Assembly (NCBI GenBank): GCA_024644235.1
Contig: JAHELJ010000006.1
Location: 62,001 to 126,000 of the forward strand
DNA length: 64,000 nucleotides
Direction of reading: 5' to 3'
Source: Lewinellaceae bacterium
GTDB lineage: Bacteria; Bacteroidota; Bacteroidia; Chitinophagales; Saprospiraceae
The notes beneath the pieces are model-generated. The model saw nothing but the letters and a program-made list of their open reading frames with translations. It did no database searches and was not told the origin of the DNA. The translations under genes and the position numbers were made by a program. Shown here piece after piece: positions 18,596-28,672 of this stretch. The first letter of the stretch is position 1. Every line of letters starts with the position of its first letter.

Positions 18596-21500
18596 ATGAA
18601 ACATATGAAACTCAGGCTTCATCATCTATTTCTATTCATTTTGTCTTTTGTTGCATTCACGGCCGGGGGTCAAACTTGTCCGGGATTCACTTTTAACACC
18701 CAGTTGGAAATTGATGGGTACGTGAGCAATGAATTTCCCTGCACTGAGATTTCCGGTGATCTGATCTTTGATGGATTTGATATTACGGATATCACTGCTT
18801 TTAGCACCATCAAATCAATAGATGGATCACTGATTATTCGCAATACCTCTGTTGCTCATATGACGAATGTATTCTACCATCTGGAGTCAATTGCTGGCGA
18901 CTTGAGTATTGAGTTTAATCCTGACCTGTCCGGACTTGTCGACTTCCCAAGATTGCAGAGCATTGGGGGCGAATTTGATATCAGGCAGAACCCATCGCTC
19001 GTCTCCATTACTGGATGTGACAATTTGAAGACTGTGGGCGATTATTTTGAAATTGAGTACAACACTGTACTAGTTTCTATTGATGCATTTCCATCATTAG
19101 AGTATGTGAATCAAGATTTTGAGATTCGATATAATCCACTCTTACCATCTATTTCCGGCTTCAACAATTTGATGGAGATCGGATTTGACTATGAAATCGA
19201 ATACAACGATGCTCTTTCCCATATTTCCGGCTTTAATAATCTGAGAGAGGTGGGAGATGAATTTGAAATAGATGAGAATGAGCAGATCGCATCGATCCCT
19301 TCATTTCCTGAGCTTATATCAGTTGGTGACGATCTATGTATCGAGGACACTGAAGCTATGACAGAGATCAAGGGATTCGGTAAGTTGACCTTCATTGGTG
19401 ACGATCTAGATATCAGGGACAATTCTGCTTTGTTGCATGTTTCCGGTTTTGAAAGCCTAGAGACGATCATTGACAGGTGGGATTTCGAAGACAATGATGT
19501 ACTGGTCTCCATACCTAATTTTCCTGCGCTGCAGCAGGTGGGTGCTTTTGAATTCGACAATAACGACGCATTTGTAAACTTGTCAGGATTTCCAGCTTTG
19601 ACGCTGATTGCAGGAAAATCGAGCGGGTCACCTGATGCAGTGGAAATTGAAGACAATGCCTCGCTCAAATATATCTCAGGCTTGAATGCCTTAACCAAAG
19701 TTGATTTTGGCGATGGAGATGAGAATTTCAGCATTCAAAGGAATCCGTCACTACTCGAAATCACCGGATTCCAACAGCTTGGTGAAGTAGTCGACGATTT
19801 TATCATCGTGGATAATGCAGCTCTGAAATACCTAAATGGATTTAATCAATTAAAGAAAGTGGGAAGTGACCTGCGAATAAGATTTAATGACAGTTTACTC
19901 GAGATCCTTGGCTTCAAAGTTTTGCAGTTTGTTGGAGGAAATCTCTCGATTGAGGATAATCCTGAACTGAAATCATTGGGGCCATTCAGTAAACTGCAAC
20001 ATGTGGAGGATCGTCTTCGAATTGTCGGAAACCTCAGTTTGGAGAAGATTAACGGATTCAATGCGCTGTCGTTTGTAGGGGAGAATATTCGCATTGGAAT
20101 GAATGATGCATTAACTGCAATAAAAGGTTTTGATGGAATCACCCAGGTCGGAGATAACCTTAGAATCGCGAATAATGCTGCACTAGAGTTTATCTATGCC
20201 TTTAAAAATCTCGGTATTGTTAACGGTACTCTCACGATATTGAACAATCCAAGTTTGTTTTTCTGTTGTGGACTAACCAAGGTTATAAGCGAAGCTGGAT
20301 ATGGTGCTATCAATGTAGCAGGCAATGCACCTGGATGCAACTCGGTGATGGAAATTCTCGCAGTTTGTGATGCAACGCTCTCCGATTGCACTCCAAACTG
20401 TAAGGCCTCGATCAATGCCGGAGTAAACCGGGATGGTCTGGCAATCCTCAGACCAAGTGATTGGGTGACTGACACCGCCGCCTGCTCATCAGGTTTGGAA
20501 ATTACAATTGAAACAACATGGGGTGGACCGATTTTTGGGCCACAAGTTATTGGTATGAATGGGGCCTTTGCGATTCATGCTTGTCCCTATCTCTTTCAAA
20601 CACTTAAGATCAAAACAAGGAGTGCATCTGGAACCTGCTGGACTGATCTTACCCTTAAGCAGGGGAATGGTCCTACCATTGATCCTATACCGACCGAGAC
20701 CGTGTATTGTACCGATGACTTGGTTTCTGGTCCGGATCCATCGATGATGCGAACGGCCTGGATACCCTGCAGCGAGGAGGTCCCTGCAGAATTTGTTACG
20801 GATTGGGTAACTCCCATAGATTGCGAACCGGGCGTAAATGATACGGTTAAGATTATATACCGTGAGTGGGAAGCTTACGATAAGGATGGCAGACGTGGAG
20901 TTCGTTTCGACACCCTGTATGTTCTTCAGTTTCCAGAAATCACGGCCACCTCCATTTATTGTGAAAGAAAAGACACCACTTACTGTGGCGATACTACCGT
21001 AGCGATAGGTCCCTACATCGTGTATCCGGACCTTGCGGGCGGATGTGACACGACCTATTTGGTCAATGTGTCTGACCTGGATAATGATCAAATGCTGGAG
21101 TTTAATCCCACGATATTTGCCAACAAGTGTGGCATCAATGTGCATGTCGATGCCTGGAAGTTTCCTGGCGATTGCGAGATCCAGTATCGGGTTCAAGTAG
21201 ATATTAAGCAGGAGTGTTACGGACCTTCCCAGACCATGTGCATCGTGCCGCCGGCTGGTGTAGATCCAAATTTTGCTGAACAGCTGGGTCCTGGATATTG
21301 GAGATGCGAATTCTGGGTGATTGACATTGATACCCTCGGGCCGGAAGTAGTTTGCAAAGGTGATGAATTGTTCAATGGACCTTTTGCTATCGACAACTGG
21401 GAACTGGTAGCTGGATTGGTTAATCCTCCGGTATTTGGACCAGCCATCGCCCAGACTCATTCACCGGAATTGGACTATTTCAATTTGGATAATCTTCCAT

Positions 21501-24500
21501 ATTCATTGATAATCGAATCAGAAATAGCCACTGAATTTCAGGATGATTTCGCATTAGAGATCAACACAGATGATCTGGATTTGTCCGATTCTGATGATGA
21601 CGAAGGGGAAGAAGCTATCATTGTTGAACCTGATACTGAAGAGAGTATATTTTTCATCGCTCCTTATAAAGCGCAGGCAGCTGCTATATACCGAGCTACT
21701 GAAGACACGGAGTTCAATTTTGTGTGGGATTTTACACTGGAACCTCAAGATGACATGTTGATCTTTGGTGCCGACACAGAAGCCTTCAAAAGTCCCTTTG
21801 ATGCTTGTGTGACAATCGCCTATTACGTGAATGGCGTTGGATACAGAATGGTGCAAGGCGAAGAGGGACCCTGTGGCTTTATCGAATTTACAGACCTTCA
21901 GGCCAATCACTCGATGGGTGTCAGCCTTTTGGATCCCGTCACGGTTGGTGCAAGTCAGTTGGGAAGGGCAAACATCCCATTAAGAGCTGGGGATGAATTG
22001 ATCATTCTAGCCCTTTGGGATTCAAATGCTAAGGCGACCTTGCGCATAATGGGGCAGAACCAAGCCTCTACTTCAAAAACTGAATGCGCTGCTCATGCTT
22101 ATATTCCTCCCCTCAAGGTAGTGGATGATTGGTCCGGTGCGAAACAAGCAAAAGCCATGGTGGAAGGATATGGCGATGTTGATTTAAAATACAATCCGGA
22201 GACTGGCTGTTTTGAAAGCCATGTATCCATCAAGTTCCCTTTCCGTTACGAGCCGTATAAGATCAACTATGAAGCCTTTGATAGCTGTCATAATGTATCT
22301 TATGACAGCTGTTATCTTGTAGTGAAGGATGATATAAAACCTGTACCGGTCATTGACAAAGGTGTTACTGTCAGTCTGAGTGACAAGAAGGTGTGGCTCG
22401 ATGCTGAGTCATTCGATGAAGGCAGCTCAGATAATTGTGGAGTTAATTTACTCCTGGTGAGGAGAAATGATTGGTATAAGTCATGTGTAGATCTCTGCAA
22501 TGATCTTGAGTATATCTGTGTTAATGAGCACGAAGACACTTTATGGAGAGCTGTTCTCGAAGCCGATAAGAATATCGATCCGGTCGAAGCTCACTATCGC
22601 AAAACTTTAGAATGGCTTGCCACTGATGAAAGGCCATGTGCAGAGCTGATCTATAACGCCTGGCAGTATGACTTGATCAAACATGCCATGCAGGAGTGTT
22701 TTGAGCATCCGTATGCCATTGATGATCATGCTATCCGCGAACTCATCCTGGAATGCAGCTATCATCTGGATGACTACTTCAAAGCGGTACCAATACATCC
22801 GGGAGATGATCTTTTTTCTGCTCGATTTACACCTAGTCTGCTGGATACCTATCAGCAAATTGGTGGTGGATGGAGCGATGCTGTAGCTTTCTCATGTGAG
22901 GATGCCTGCGGCCCTGTTACCATCGAGATCTTGGTAATGGATTATTGGTGTAATTGGGCTACTGCCTGGACAGAGGTCTGGGTGGAAGACAAGACACCCG
23001 TAAAAGTGGTGAAAGATGTTATTGATATCGATGAGGAAAACACGATTAGCTGTAAGACGTATCGCGAAAATCGCTATAGCTATCCTGACGAACTGCATCC
23101 GGTCAGCCTCGAATACATCGTCAATGTCGCTAAGTCAGGAGATGAAACTGCATTAGGCAGATTAGACGACATATTGGGTGGATACTGTAAAGCCTGGGCA
23201 GATCCTTATGGTAATTATGTTGATGCATCAGGTGAGGTCATAGAGTGTGATATACCCTTTGCGGATTCACAGTGCTTCTGCAAAGATACCACTGTGAACA
23301 TGCTGGTCTACGACGAGCATCATGGTTACATTTGGAAGGATTCCACCTACCGGGTTTGCTATTACGATAGCGTCAATCATACATTTCAGAAGGGAATCGT
23401 GCTCGTCAATTGTGCTGAGAATGTGTACTGCGAACAGGAAGTCTGGTGTGATATCGACCACTGTGGAGAAGGATATATCTATCGAAAGTTCAAAATTTGG
23501 CAGAGTTGTCCATCAAGCTTCTACACTGATCCGGAAGTTCCTGACAGCTTGAAGCATGAAGTCGATACCATTATCAGGAGACAACGTATAAAAGTGGGTA
23601 ATTTCTGTCCGATCGACAAAGGTATGTTTAATGTACCGCCGGATCAGGAGTTATTTGCCTGCCAGCTCGAGTATGGAAAGGATGGGAATATAGTCGGTGC
23701 AGCCGGACCTGAAAACACCGGTTATGCTACCTACAAATTTGACGATGACTGCCGAATCATTGGAATTGCTCATAGCGACAAGGTATTCAAAATCGTGGGT
23801 GGAGATGGATTCTGTTACAAGATAATTCGCACTTGGTACTTCGCTGACTGGTGTGATGGAGAACCCACTGATGATAGTTGGTGGCAGGATGAAACTTTGA
23901 TTACGGAGTACTGTGAACAGAAAATATTTGTACGAGATACTACCGCGCCAGTCTGTGCTATCACGGGTCCTGTGGAAGATGGCGGACAGATCGAAGTAGG
24001 AGCTTGTACACTTGATCTGCAAGCTACCGTTGATGTGAGTGATGAATGTGGAGTAGTGGAATACTATTGGGAGATCAAAGACATCAAGAGCGAAGGATCA
24101 CCTTTATTGGTCGATAGCGACAATGGTTCGCTTAATGGACAAATGGAGGATGCCATTACAATCAGGTCTGCAGATCTACCAGCTAGTCTTTACAAATTGA
24201 TTGTCAAGGTCAGGGATGCCTGCAATAATGAAGGTGTTTGCGAATATTTCTTCGAAGTAATCAATGTGAAGAAACCCGCTGCAATTTGTATTACAACTCT
24301 AACGGCCAGACTTAATCCAATAGACCGGGATCAAGATGGTGAGGTGGACACAGCAACAGTGATTATTTGGGCAGAAGAATTTGATCGCAGCAGTGAAGTC
24401 GCTTGCGATGACGAATATCTCGAATACCGAATTGAAATGCTAGAAGGATTTGAAGATGATGCAACCTATGTCGGTGACACCTCTTACCTGGAATTTGGAT

Positions 24501-25018
24501 GCGTGGATATTGGTCCGCATATGTTGCGACTTTGGGTGATCAGCCAACCAAGTGGTACTGTAGACTTCTGTGACCTGTTGATGAATATTCAAGGAGACCC
24601 AGTGATTTGCGGAAATAACCAAAGTGGTGGAAAAGGACAGATTAGCAATGTCTCTGATATGCAAAATGAAACAACAGATAAGAACAAGGAAATGATGGGC
24701 AAGAAAATGGTCACGGTGTCGGGTGATGCCGGCAAAACTGGCATCATCGAGGTAAGCGGATTCAAGCTGCAGCAGAACAAACCAAACCCATTCCAGTCGG
24801 AGACAACCATAGGATTTGTCCTGCCGGAGTCTGCCTCTGCGACTCTCACCATTTACGACATCACTGGAAAGGTCTTAAGATCAGTTAAGGGAGATTACAA
24901 TCGCGGTTACAATGAAATCAAAATCAATAAGACTTCGCTGGGTAATACCAGTATAATGTACTACCAGCTGCAGTCAGGCCATTTTTCGGAAACACGAAAA
25001 ATGATCATGATGAGATAG
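18596..25018 (+). CDS. Giant T9SS-secreted protein with ~22 L-domain-like repeats
   Basis: A 2140-residue exported protein. The signal peptide starts at ATG 18596 (KLRLHHLFLFILSFVAFTAGGQ); the open frame extends to 18446, but that part would bury the signal. Residues about 48-580 hold roughly 22 repeats of 23-24 residues of the form L..V...F.I..N..L..I.GF..L, like receptor-L-domain/LRR beta-solenoids. The long middle (about 580-2030) is Cys- and Trp-rich, with a very acidic stretch near 990-1020 (DLSDSDDDEGEE). The C-terminus (about 2055-2140) is a type A T9SS sorting domain: KPNPFQSETTIGFVLPE, then ITGKVLRSV. It is probably cell-surface or released; adhesion is an inference. Confidence 0.88.
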   Translation: MKHMKLRLHHLFLFILSFVAFTAGGQTCPGFTFNTQLEIDGYVSNEFPCTEISGDLIFDGFDITDITAFSTIKSIDGSLIIRNTSVAHMTNVFYHLESIAGDLSIEFNPDLSGLVDFPRLQSIGGEFDIRQNPSLVSITGCDNLKTVGDYFEIEYNTVLVSIDAFPSLEYVNQDFEIRYNPLLPSISGFNNLMEIGFDYEIEYNDALSHISGFNNLREVGDEFEIDENEQIASIPSFPELISVGDDLCIEDTEAMTEIKGFGKLTFIGDDLDIRDNSALLHVSGFESLETIIDRWDFEDNDVLVSIPNFPALQQVGAFEFDNNDAFVNLSGFPALTLIAGKSSGSPDAVEIEDNASLKYISGLNALTKVDFGDGDENFSIQRNPSLLEITGFQQLGEVVDDFIIVDNAALKYLNGFNQLKKVGSDLRIRFNDSLLEILGFKVLQFVGGNLSIEDNPELKSLGPFSKLQHVEDRLRIVGNLSLEKINGFNALSFVGENIRIGMNDALTAIKGFDGITQVGDNLRIANNAALEFIYAFKNLGIVNGTLTILNNPSLFFCCGLTKVISEAGYGAINVAGNAPGCNSVMEILAVCDATLSDCTPNCKASINAGVNRDGLAILRPSDWVTDTAACSSGLEITIETTWGGPIFGPQVIGMNGAFAIHACPYLFQTLKIKTRSASGTCWTDLTLKQGNGPTIDPIPTETVYCTDDLVSGPDPSMMRTAWIPCSEEVPAEFVTDWVTPIDCEPGVNDTVKIIYREWEAYDKDGRRGVRFDTLYVLQFPEITATSIYCERKDTTYCGDTTVAIGPYIVYPDLAGGCDTTYLVNVSDLDNDQMLEFNPTIFANKCGINVHVDAWKFPGDCEIQYRVQVDIKQECYGPSQTMCIVPPAGVDPNFAEQLGPGYWRCEFWVIDIDTLGPEVVCKGDELFNGPFAIDNWELVAGLVNPPVFGPAIAQTHSPELDYFNLDNLPYSLIIESEIATEFQDDFALEINTDDLDLSDSDDDEGEEAIIVEPDTEESIFFIAPYKAQAAAIYRATEDTEFNFVWDFTLEPQDDMLIFGADTEAFKSPFDACVTIAYYVNGVGYRMVQGEEGPCGFIEFTDLQANHSMGVSLLDPVTVGASQLGRANIPLRAGDELIILALWDSNAKATLRIMGQNQASTSKTECAAHAYIPPLKVVDDWSGAKQAKAMVEGYGDVDLKYNPETGCFESHVSIKFPFRYEPYKINYEAFDSCHNVSYDSCYLVVKDDIKPVPVIDKGVTVSLSDKKVWLDAESFDEGSSDNCGVNLLLVRRNDWYKSCVDLCNDLEYICVNEHEDTLWRAVLEADKNIDPVEAHYRKTLEWLATDERPCAELIYNAWQYDLIKHAMQECFEHPYAIDDHAIRELILECSYHLDDYFKAVPIHPGDDLFSARFTPSLLDTYQQIGGGWSDAVAFSCEDACGPVTIEILVMDYWCNWATAWTEVWVEDKTPVKVVKDVIDIDEENTISCKTYRENRYSYPDELHPVSLEYIVNVAKSGDETALGRLDDILGGYCKAWADPYGNYVDASGEVIECDIPFADSQCFCKDTTVNMLVYDEHHGYIWKDSTYRVCYYDSVNHTFQKGIVLVNCAENVYCEQEVWCDIDHCGEGYIYRKFKIWQSCPSSFYTDPEVPDSLKHEVDTIIRRQRIKVGNFCPIDKGMFNVPPDQELFACQLEYGKDGNIVGAAGPENTGYATYKFDDDCRIIGIAHSDKVFKIVGGDGFCYKIIRTWYFADWCDGEPTDDSWWQDETLITEYCEQKIFVRDTTAPVCAITGPVEDGGQIEVGACTLDLQATVDVSDECGVVEYYWEIKDIKSEGSPLLVDSDNGSLNGQMEDAITIRSADLPASLYKLIVKVRDACNNEGVCEYFFEVINVKKPAAICITTLTARLNPIDRDQDGEVDTATVIIWAEEFDRSSEVACDDEYLEYRIEMLEGFEDDATYVGDTSYLEFGCVDIGPHMLRLWVISQPSGTVDFCDLLMNIQGDPVICGNNQSGGKGQISNVSDMQNETTDKNKEMMGKKMVTVSGDAGKTGIIEVSGFKLQQNKPNPFQSETTIGFVLPESASATLTIYDITGKVLRSVKGDYNRGYNEIKINKTSLGNTSIMYYQLQSGHFSETRKMIMMR

Positions 25019-25041
25019 GAAATGAATTGGAATCAATCTTG

Positions 25042-25069
25042 AAGGAGGCAGTGCAAACTGCCTCCTTTT
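25042..25069. terminator. Bidirectional intrinsic terminator
   Basis: A perfect 11-bp stem AAGGAGGCAGT / ACTGCCTCCTT has loop GCAA and T-rich flanks on both strands. It lies exactly between the converging stops of the giant protein and the PLP decarboxylase. Confidence 0.88.
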
Positions 25070-26537
25070 AATTATCCAATTTTTTCGTTTCAAGAATGCC
25101 GAAGTCTTCTTGATTTATGATTTCAGCTAGTTCTGTCAGGAACTGATCTACGTGCTCCAGATGAGTTCTAAACACCATGATACAGACTCTCAACCAAAAT
25201 GTACTATCAATCGTCGTAGATGAAATAAAAGTGGATCCTGCCTTTTGAATTTGCACAAGAAGCATCTGATTAAACCGATCAGGATCTTTGGATTTTGTCC
25301 AACGAAATAGACAGACGGAAAGCATAGGGTCAGGACCTGCCTCAAAGCCCAATTCCTTCACTTTCTGATAGAAATACCGGCAGAGATAAATCTTCTCTTC
25401 CAGTGCGGCCTTAAATGGAGCCAATCCGATCAGCTGCAACGGAAGCCACATTCGTAAGCCTCGAAAATGTTTCGTCAGCTCCGGGGATACATCAGCAGGG
25501 CTAATATCTTCCTCATCCTGAAAAGCGTCCTGCATGTAATTTGCACGGTAATGATGAGATCGGACCACGGCAGCTCTTTCCTTCACTAGTACGGCACCGG
25601 TACCATAAGGAAGAAATAATCCCTTGTGAGGATCAATCACTACCGAATCAGATAGCTCCATACCGTCAAACTTTTCCTTCAGATTATCTACCAGCATGAA
25701 GAAACCGCCATAGGCTGCATCGACATGAAACCAACAACTATATTTTTTAGCAAGCAGACCAATTGCCTTGAGAGGATCTATCACACCCACATCGGTTGAT
25801 CCTGCTGACGCAAGGATGAGGAAGGGATTTAGTCCGGCCTCAATATCTGTCTGCAAAGTTTTCTCAAGGTGCTTGGGATCCATTGCATAGTCTCGATCCA
25901 CCTGGATATGGCGGGTAATCAGATAATCAAGGCCGGCAATGCGGAATGCCTTGAGAAGACAATGGTGGATCTGTGATGTACAATACACCACAGATTTTCT
26001 GACATTCTCCGGATTAATTTTGTGGTGATCCCGGGCCGAAACGATAGCAATTAGACTGGCAATGGATCCGCCAGATGCAAGGTTTCCGGTTGCAGATTTA
26101 GGATAACCCACCATTTCTGCCATCCATTCCAACAAAATATTTTCCATCCTCACAGCGCCAGGATTGGCAAAAGTAATTCCTGCATACCGGTTGGTAAGGT
26201 CCACCAAATAATCACCCAGTGCAGCAGGATAAATTCCTCCTCCAGGAACATATCCAAAATGATTGGGTGCGGCAGGATTTATGCCTGTGGTATCAACCGT
26301 ATCATAGAGTAACTCTAATAAGCTTGCTAACGATTTTGGCATCTCTGAAAAACCAAGTTTATCCAGTCTGGAGATCGATGTGTGATCGTGCTCAAATACC
26401 TTGATCTTGCTTTCAATGGTCGACTTCAGAAAATGTTCGCCATATCGTTGTACTTGTTGAAGCATGAGTTCTCGAAGTTCTGAAGAGGGTTCGAGCTTTC
26501 GGGCTAGAGATTCCAATTGTCTAATTCGGTCGATCAT
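25068..26537 (-). CDS. PLP-dependent group II amino acid decarboxylase
   Basis: A 489-residue enzyme of the aromatic-L-amino-acid/glutamate decarboxylase family. The PLP Lys sits in VVIDPHKGLFLPYGTG, preceded by the cofactor-binding HVDAAYGG. NHFGYVPGGGIYPAALGD and NPGAVRMENILLEWM are typical N-terminal features. The substrate (aromatic amino acid, histidine or other) cannot be read from the sequence. The start ATG 26537 gives MIDRIRQLESLARKLE, the normal family N-terminus. A longer open frame to 26843 runs back over the divergent macrodomain gene and has no family features there. Only 39 bp separate the two divergent starts. Confidence 0.9.
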   Translation of the reverse strand: MIDRIRQLESLARKLEPSSELRELMLQQVQRYGEHFLKSTIESKIKVFEHDHTSISRLDKLGFSEMPKSLASLLELLYDTVDTTGINPAAPNHFGYVPGGGIYPAALGDYLVDLTNRYAGITFANPGAVRMENILLEWMAEMVGYPKSATGNLASGGSIASLIAIVSARDHHKINPENVRKSVVYCTSQIHHCLLKAFRIAGLDYLITRHIQVDRDYAMDPKHLEKTLQTDIEAGLNPFLILASAGSTDVGVIDPLKAIGLLAKKYSCWFHVDAAYGGFFMLVDNLKEKFDGMELSDSVVIDPHKGLFLPYGTGAVLVKERAAVVRSHHYRANYMQDAFQDEEDISPADVSPELTKHFRGLRMWLPLQLIGLAPFKAALEEKIYLCRYFYQKVKELGFEAGPDPMLSVCLFRWTKSKDPDRFNQMLLVQIQKAGSTFISSTTIDSTFWLRVCIMVFRTHLEHVDQFLTELAEIINQEDFGILETKKLDN

Positions 26538-26576
26538 TCTACTTTTATATCGGGCCCGCAAGATAAAATTTGGATC

Positions 26577-27101
26577 GTGGATAAGAAACATATTGAGTGT
26601 ATCAGGGGTGATATCACGAAACTCGAAGTAGATGTTATAGTTAATGCAGCCAACATCAAACTGATTGGTGGAGGTGGTGTTGATGGAGCTATACACCGGG
26701 CCGGAGGACCGGAAATTATGTATGAATGTGATAGGATCAGGCAAGAAAAGGGAGGTTGTCCGACCGGTGAGGCCGTATATACAAGAGCAGGCAATCTTCC
26801 TGCGAAGTATGTGATTCATACCGTGGGTCCAGTTTATGATCATTCAAGCCCTGACCGGAATCGCAGGCTTTTGGACTCCTGCTACCGGTCCAGTATGTCT
26901 TTGGCGAAGCAGTTAAAAATGAAAAGCATTGCATTTCCAAATATCAGTACCGGAGTATATGGATATCCGAAAGAAGCAGCAGCTCACGTGGCACTAGAGG
27001 CCCTCGGACGGGCATTGCAAGAACCAGGTTCGATTGAAAGAGTCGTTGTGGTCTGCTTTGATGAAGAAAATTACGATCTTTATCGGGCACTTTTAACCTA
27101 G
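26577..27101 (+). CDS. Macrodomain protein (O-acetyl-ADP-ribose deacetylase type)
   Basis: A 174-residue single macrodomain of the MacroD/YmdB type. It shows GDITKLEVDVIVNAANIKLIGGGGVDGAIHRAGG, whose Asn-Ala-Ala-Asn and Gly-rich loop bind ADP-ribose, and then PNISTGVYGYP for the diphosphate. Such proteins remove O-acetyl groups from O-acetyl-ADP-ribose or ADP-ribose from acidic residues. The GTG at 26577 begins MDKKHIECIRGDI and is the best start; the TTG at 26517 would overlap the decarboxylase start. The neighbouring decarboxylase is probably unrelated in function. Downstream lies the decayed glycosyltransferase locus. Confidence 0.93.
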   Translation: MDKKHIECIRGDITKLEVDVIVNAANIKLIGGGGVDGAIHRAGGPEIMYECDRIRQEKGGCPTGEAVYTRAGNLPAKYVIHTVGPVYDHSSPDRNRRLLDSCYRSSMSLAKQLKMKSIAFPNISTGVYGYPKEAAAHVALEALGRALQEPGSIERVVVVCFDEENYDLYRALLT

Positions 27102-27221
27102 ACTCAATACCGTTTCGATCCTTTTCGATTTCCCGTTTAATAGTGGTTCATATAGTAAGTATGATTGGAATCATGATGGAGGAAGTGGTATCGCGCTGAA
27201 CATGGCGAGGTCTCCGATTTA

Positions 27222-28370
27222 TTGTTGACGAAGACGGATAAAATATCAGATGTGGTAGAGCCGCACATTCTCTTTCTGGGAAGTGAAGGGTTTCCCATCG
27301 GATTTGGCGGCACTCAGCGAGCTCTTCTGATTGCTCGTTGCATGGTCGAATCAGGATGTGAAGCCACGGTGATTAGCTCTAAAGGGGTGCAAGGTGTACA
27401 CCATGACTTTCCTCCTAAAGGAATTTTTGAAGGGGGCTCATTATCGCTATACTTCTGGATATATTCATCGGCCGTCAAGTTTCCTGCACCGAAGCTGGAT
27501 GAAATTAGTAGGTAAATGGAATGAGCTACAATACATCCGAAATCTCCACCGAGAGTTAAATTCAGCAATTGCTTCCCAGACCGGCTTCAGAGATCGAATT
27601 AATGACTTCTTCTTCGATAGATGGGTTGCTAAACTGACTGATGGAATGTGTCCGATCAGTGATTACCTGATTCAATATGTAAAAGATAAGGGACGGACCC
27701 AGCCCATTATGAAACTACCGATTCTGTGTGATTTTAAGCGCTTTGAGATTACCGAGACTGATCCCAGTACAGCATGTTTTCTCTATTGCGGTGCTGCATC
27801 TTACCGGGAGTTGATATCTTTCATCATCGAGGCTTTCGATGGATTGAAGCTATCTGACAAGAATGTGAATCTTCAATTTATTTGGGGGTAAAAAAAGGAG
27901 ATCGAGAGAGTAGAGGAGATGATTGCTGGATCCAGATATGCAAATCGTATCAAACTGGATGTAAATGTACCTCATGCTGAAATACCTGCTAGATATTCAA
28001 AAGCCTCGGCTCTCTTAATTCCTCTCCGGCCCACTGTGCAAGATGCCGCTAGATTCCCTCACAAACTTGGAAAATATCTGGCCTCTGCCAAGCCTGTCAT
28101 TACCACAGCTTATGGCAAGGTCAACAACTATGAGTTTATCGATGAAGTGTCAGCTTTAGTGGCAAAAACATATGACCCAAAGCAGTTTTCTAAAAAAATG
28201 CAGTTTGTGATTAATTTTCCCGAGAAGGCTAAAAAATCGGTTTGAAGGGAAGAGAAATGGGAATGGTACATTTTGATTACCGCAAAATAGGAAGAGAGGT
28301 GAAGGACTTTATTCTCACTTTTCCCTATGCCAACAGACAAGCGAAGAAAATCAGGGACATCGATGAGTGA
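27222..28370 (+). pseudogene. Glycosyltransferase pseudogene (frameshifts and stop)
   Basis: The fragments join into one glycosyltransferase. The N-terminal part (ILFLGSEGFPIGFGGTQRAL) is in one frame. After a G5 run at 27432-27436 the coding sense moves to the next frame (GAHYRYTSGYIHRP onward). A TAA at 27889 lies between G5 and A7 runs, and the frame continues past it with GSRYANRIKLDV and FPHKLGKYLASAKPVI, typical of the C-terminal donor-binding lobe. At an A6 run near 28211 it shifts again to GLKGREMGMVHFDY, ending at 28370. Disruptions at several homopolymers could be true decay or sequencing error. The intact ancestor would be about 380 residues. The true start is unclear (TTG 27222 at best). 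Confidence 0.78.
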
Positions 28371-28600
28371 GAGCAGGGTCGTAATAGTAATTAACTCATT
28401 GATCGGTGTAGGCACCGAAAGAGTGACCATTATTGTTGATAGAATTGCCCGACTATTGGTTGAACTGGACATCTTTCGAAGACGGAGGACTAGGGGTCAA
28501 CATTGGCGAATTATCTGACATCGTCGTATATCAGATCTTTCTGATCTACATTTTGCACGTGTTCTATGAGAAGGATTGGCCCATTAGTACCAATTGATTG
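28363..28600 (+). pseudogene. Remnants of a second glycosyltransferase and a membrane protein
   Basis: The ATG at 28363 overlaps the stop of the preceding pseudogene and begins a fragment whose VVIVINSLIGVGTERV is the classic N-terminal signature of GT4 glycosyltransferases. It loses the family pattern after about 30 residues and ends at 28518. Another frame then carries LNWTSFEDGGLGVNIG and a membrane-helix-like VVYQIFLIYILHVFY to a stop near 28600, like a piece of an integral membrane protein. I read this as a deletion scar that joined two polysaccharide genes. Low certainty on the second part. Confidence 0.5.
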
Positions 28601-28672
28601 ATCAATTCGGCATGAACAGTTTTCTGGTCATCAGAAAATTTCTCGACCTTTAAACCAATATTTCTCAATTCT

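Noticed and set aside
19189-19734. 181-residue antisense frame across the repeat region
   Set aside because: Its own repeats simply reflect the sense repeats; Ser-rich low-complexity composition.
18740-20330. Regular DNA periodicity of about 70 bp, considered as CRISPR or DNA repeat array
   Set aside because: Period matches 23-24 codon protein repeats; there are no identical direct repeats with unique spacers.
20489-21460. 323-residue open frame antisense to the giant T9SS protein
   Set aside because: It is the mirror of a long biased coding region, has no recognisable domain or signal, and the sense frame is clearly coding with a sorting domain.
26538-26843. N-terminal extension of the PLP decarboxylase over the macrodomain gene
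   Set aside because: No family similarity in this part, while the opposite strand encodes the conserved macrodomain core.
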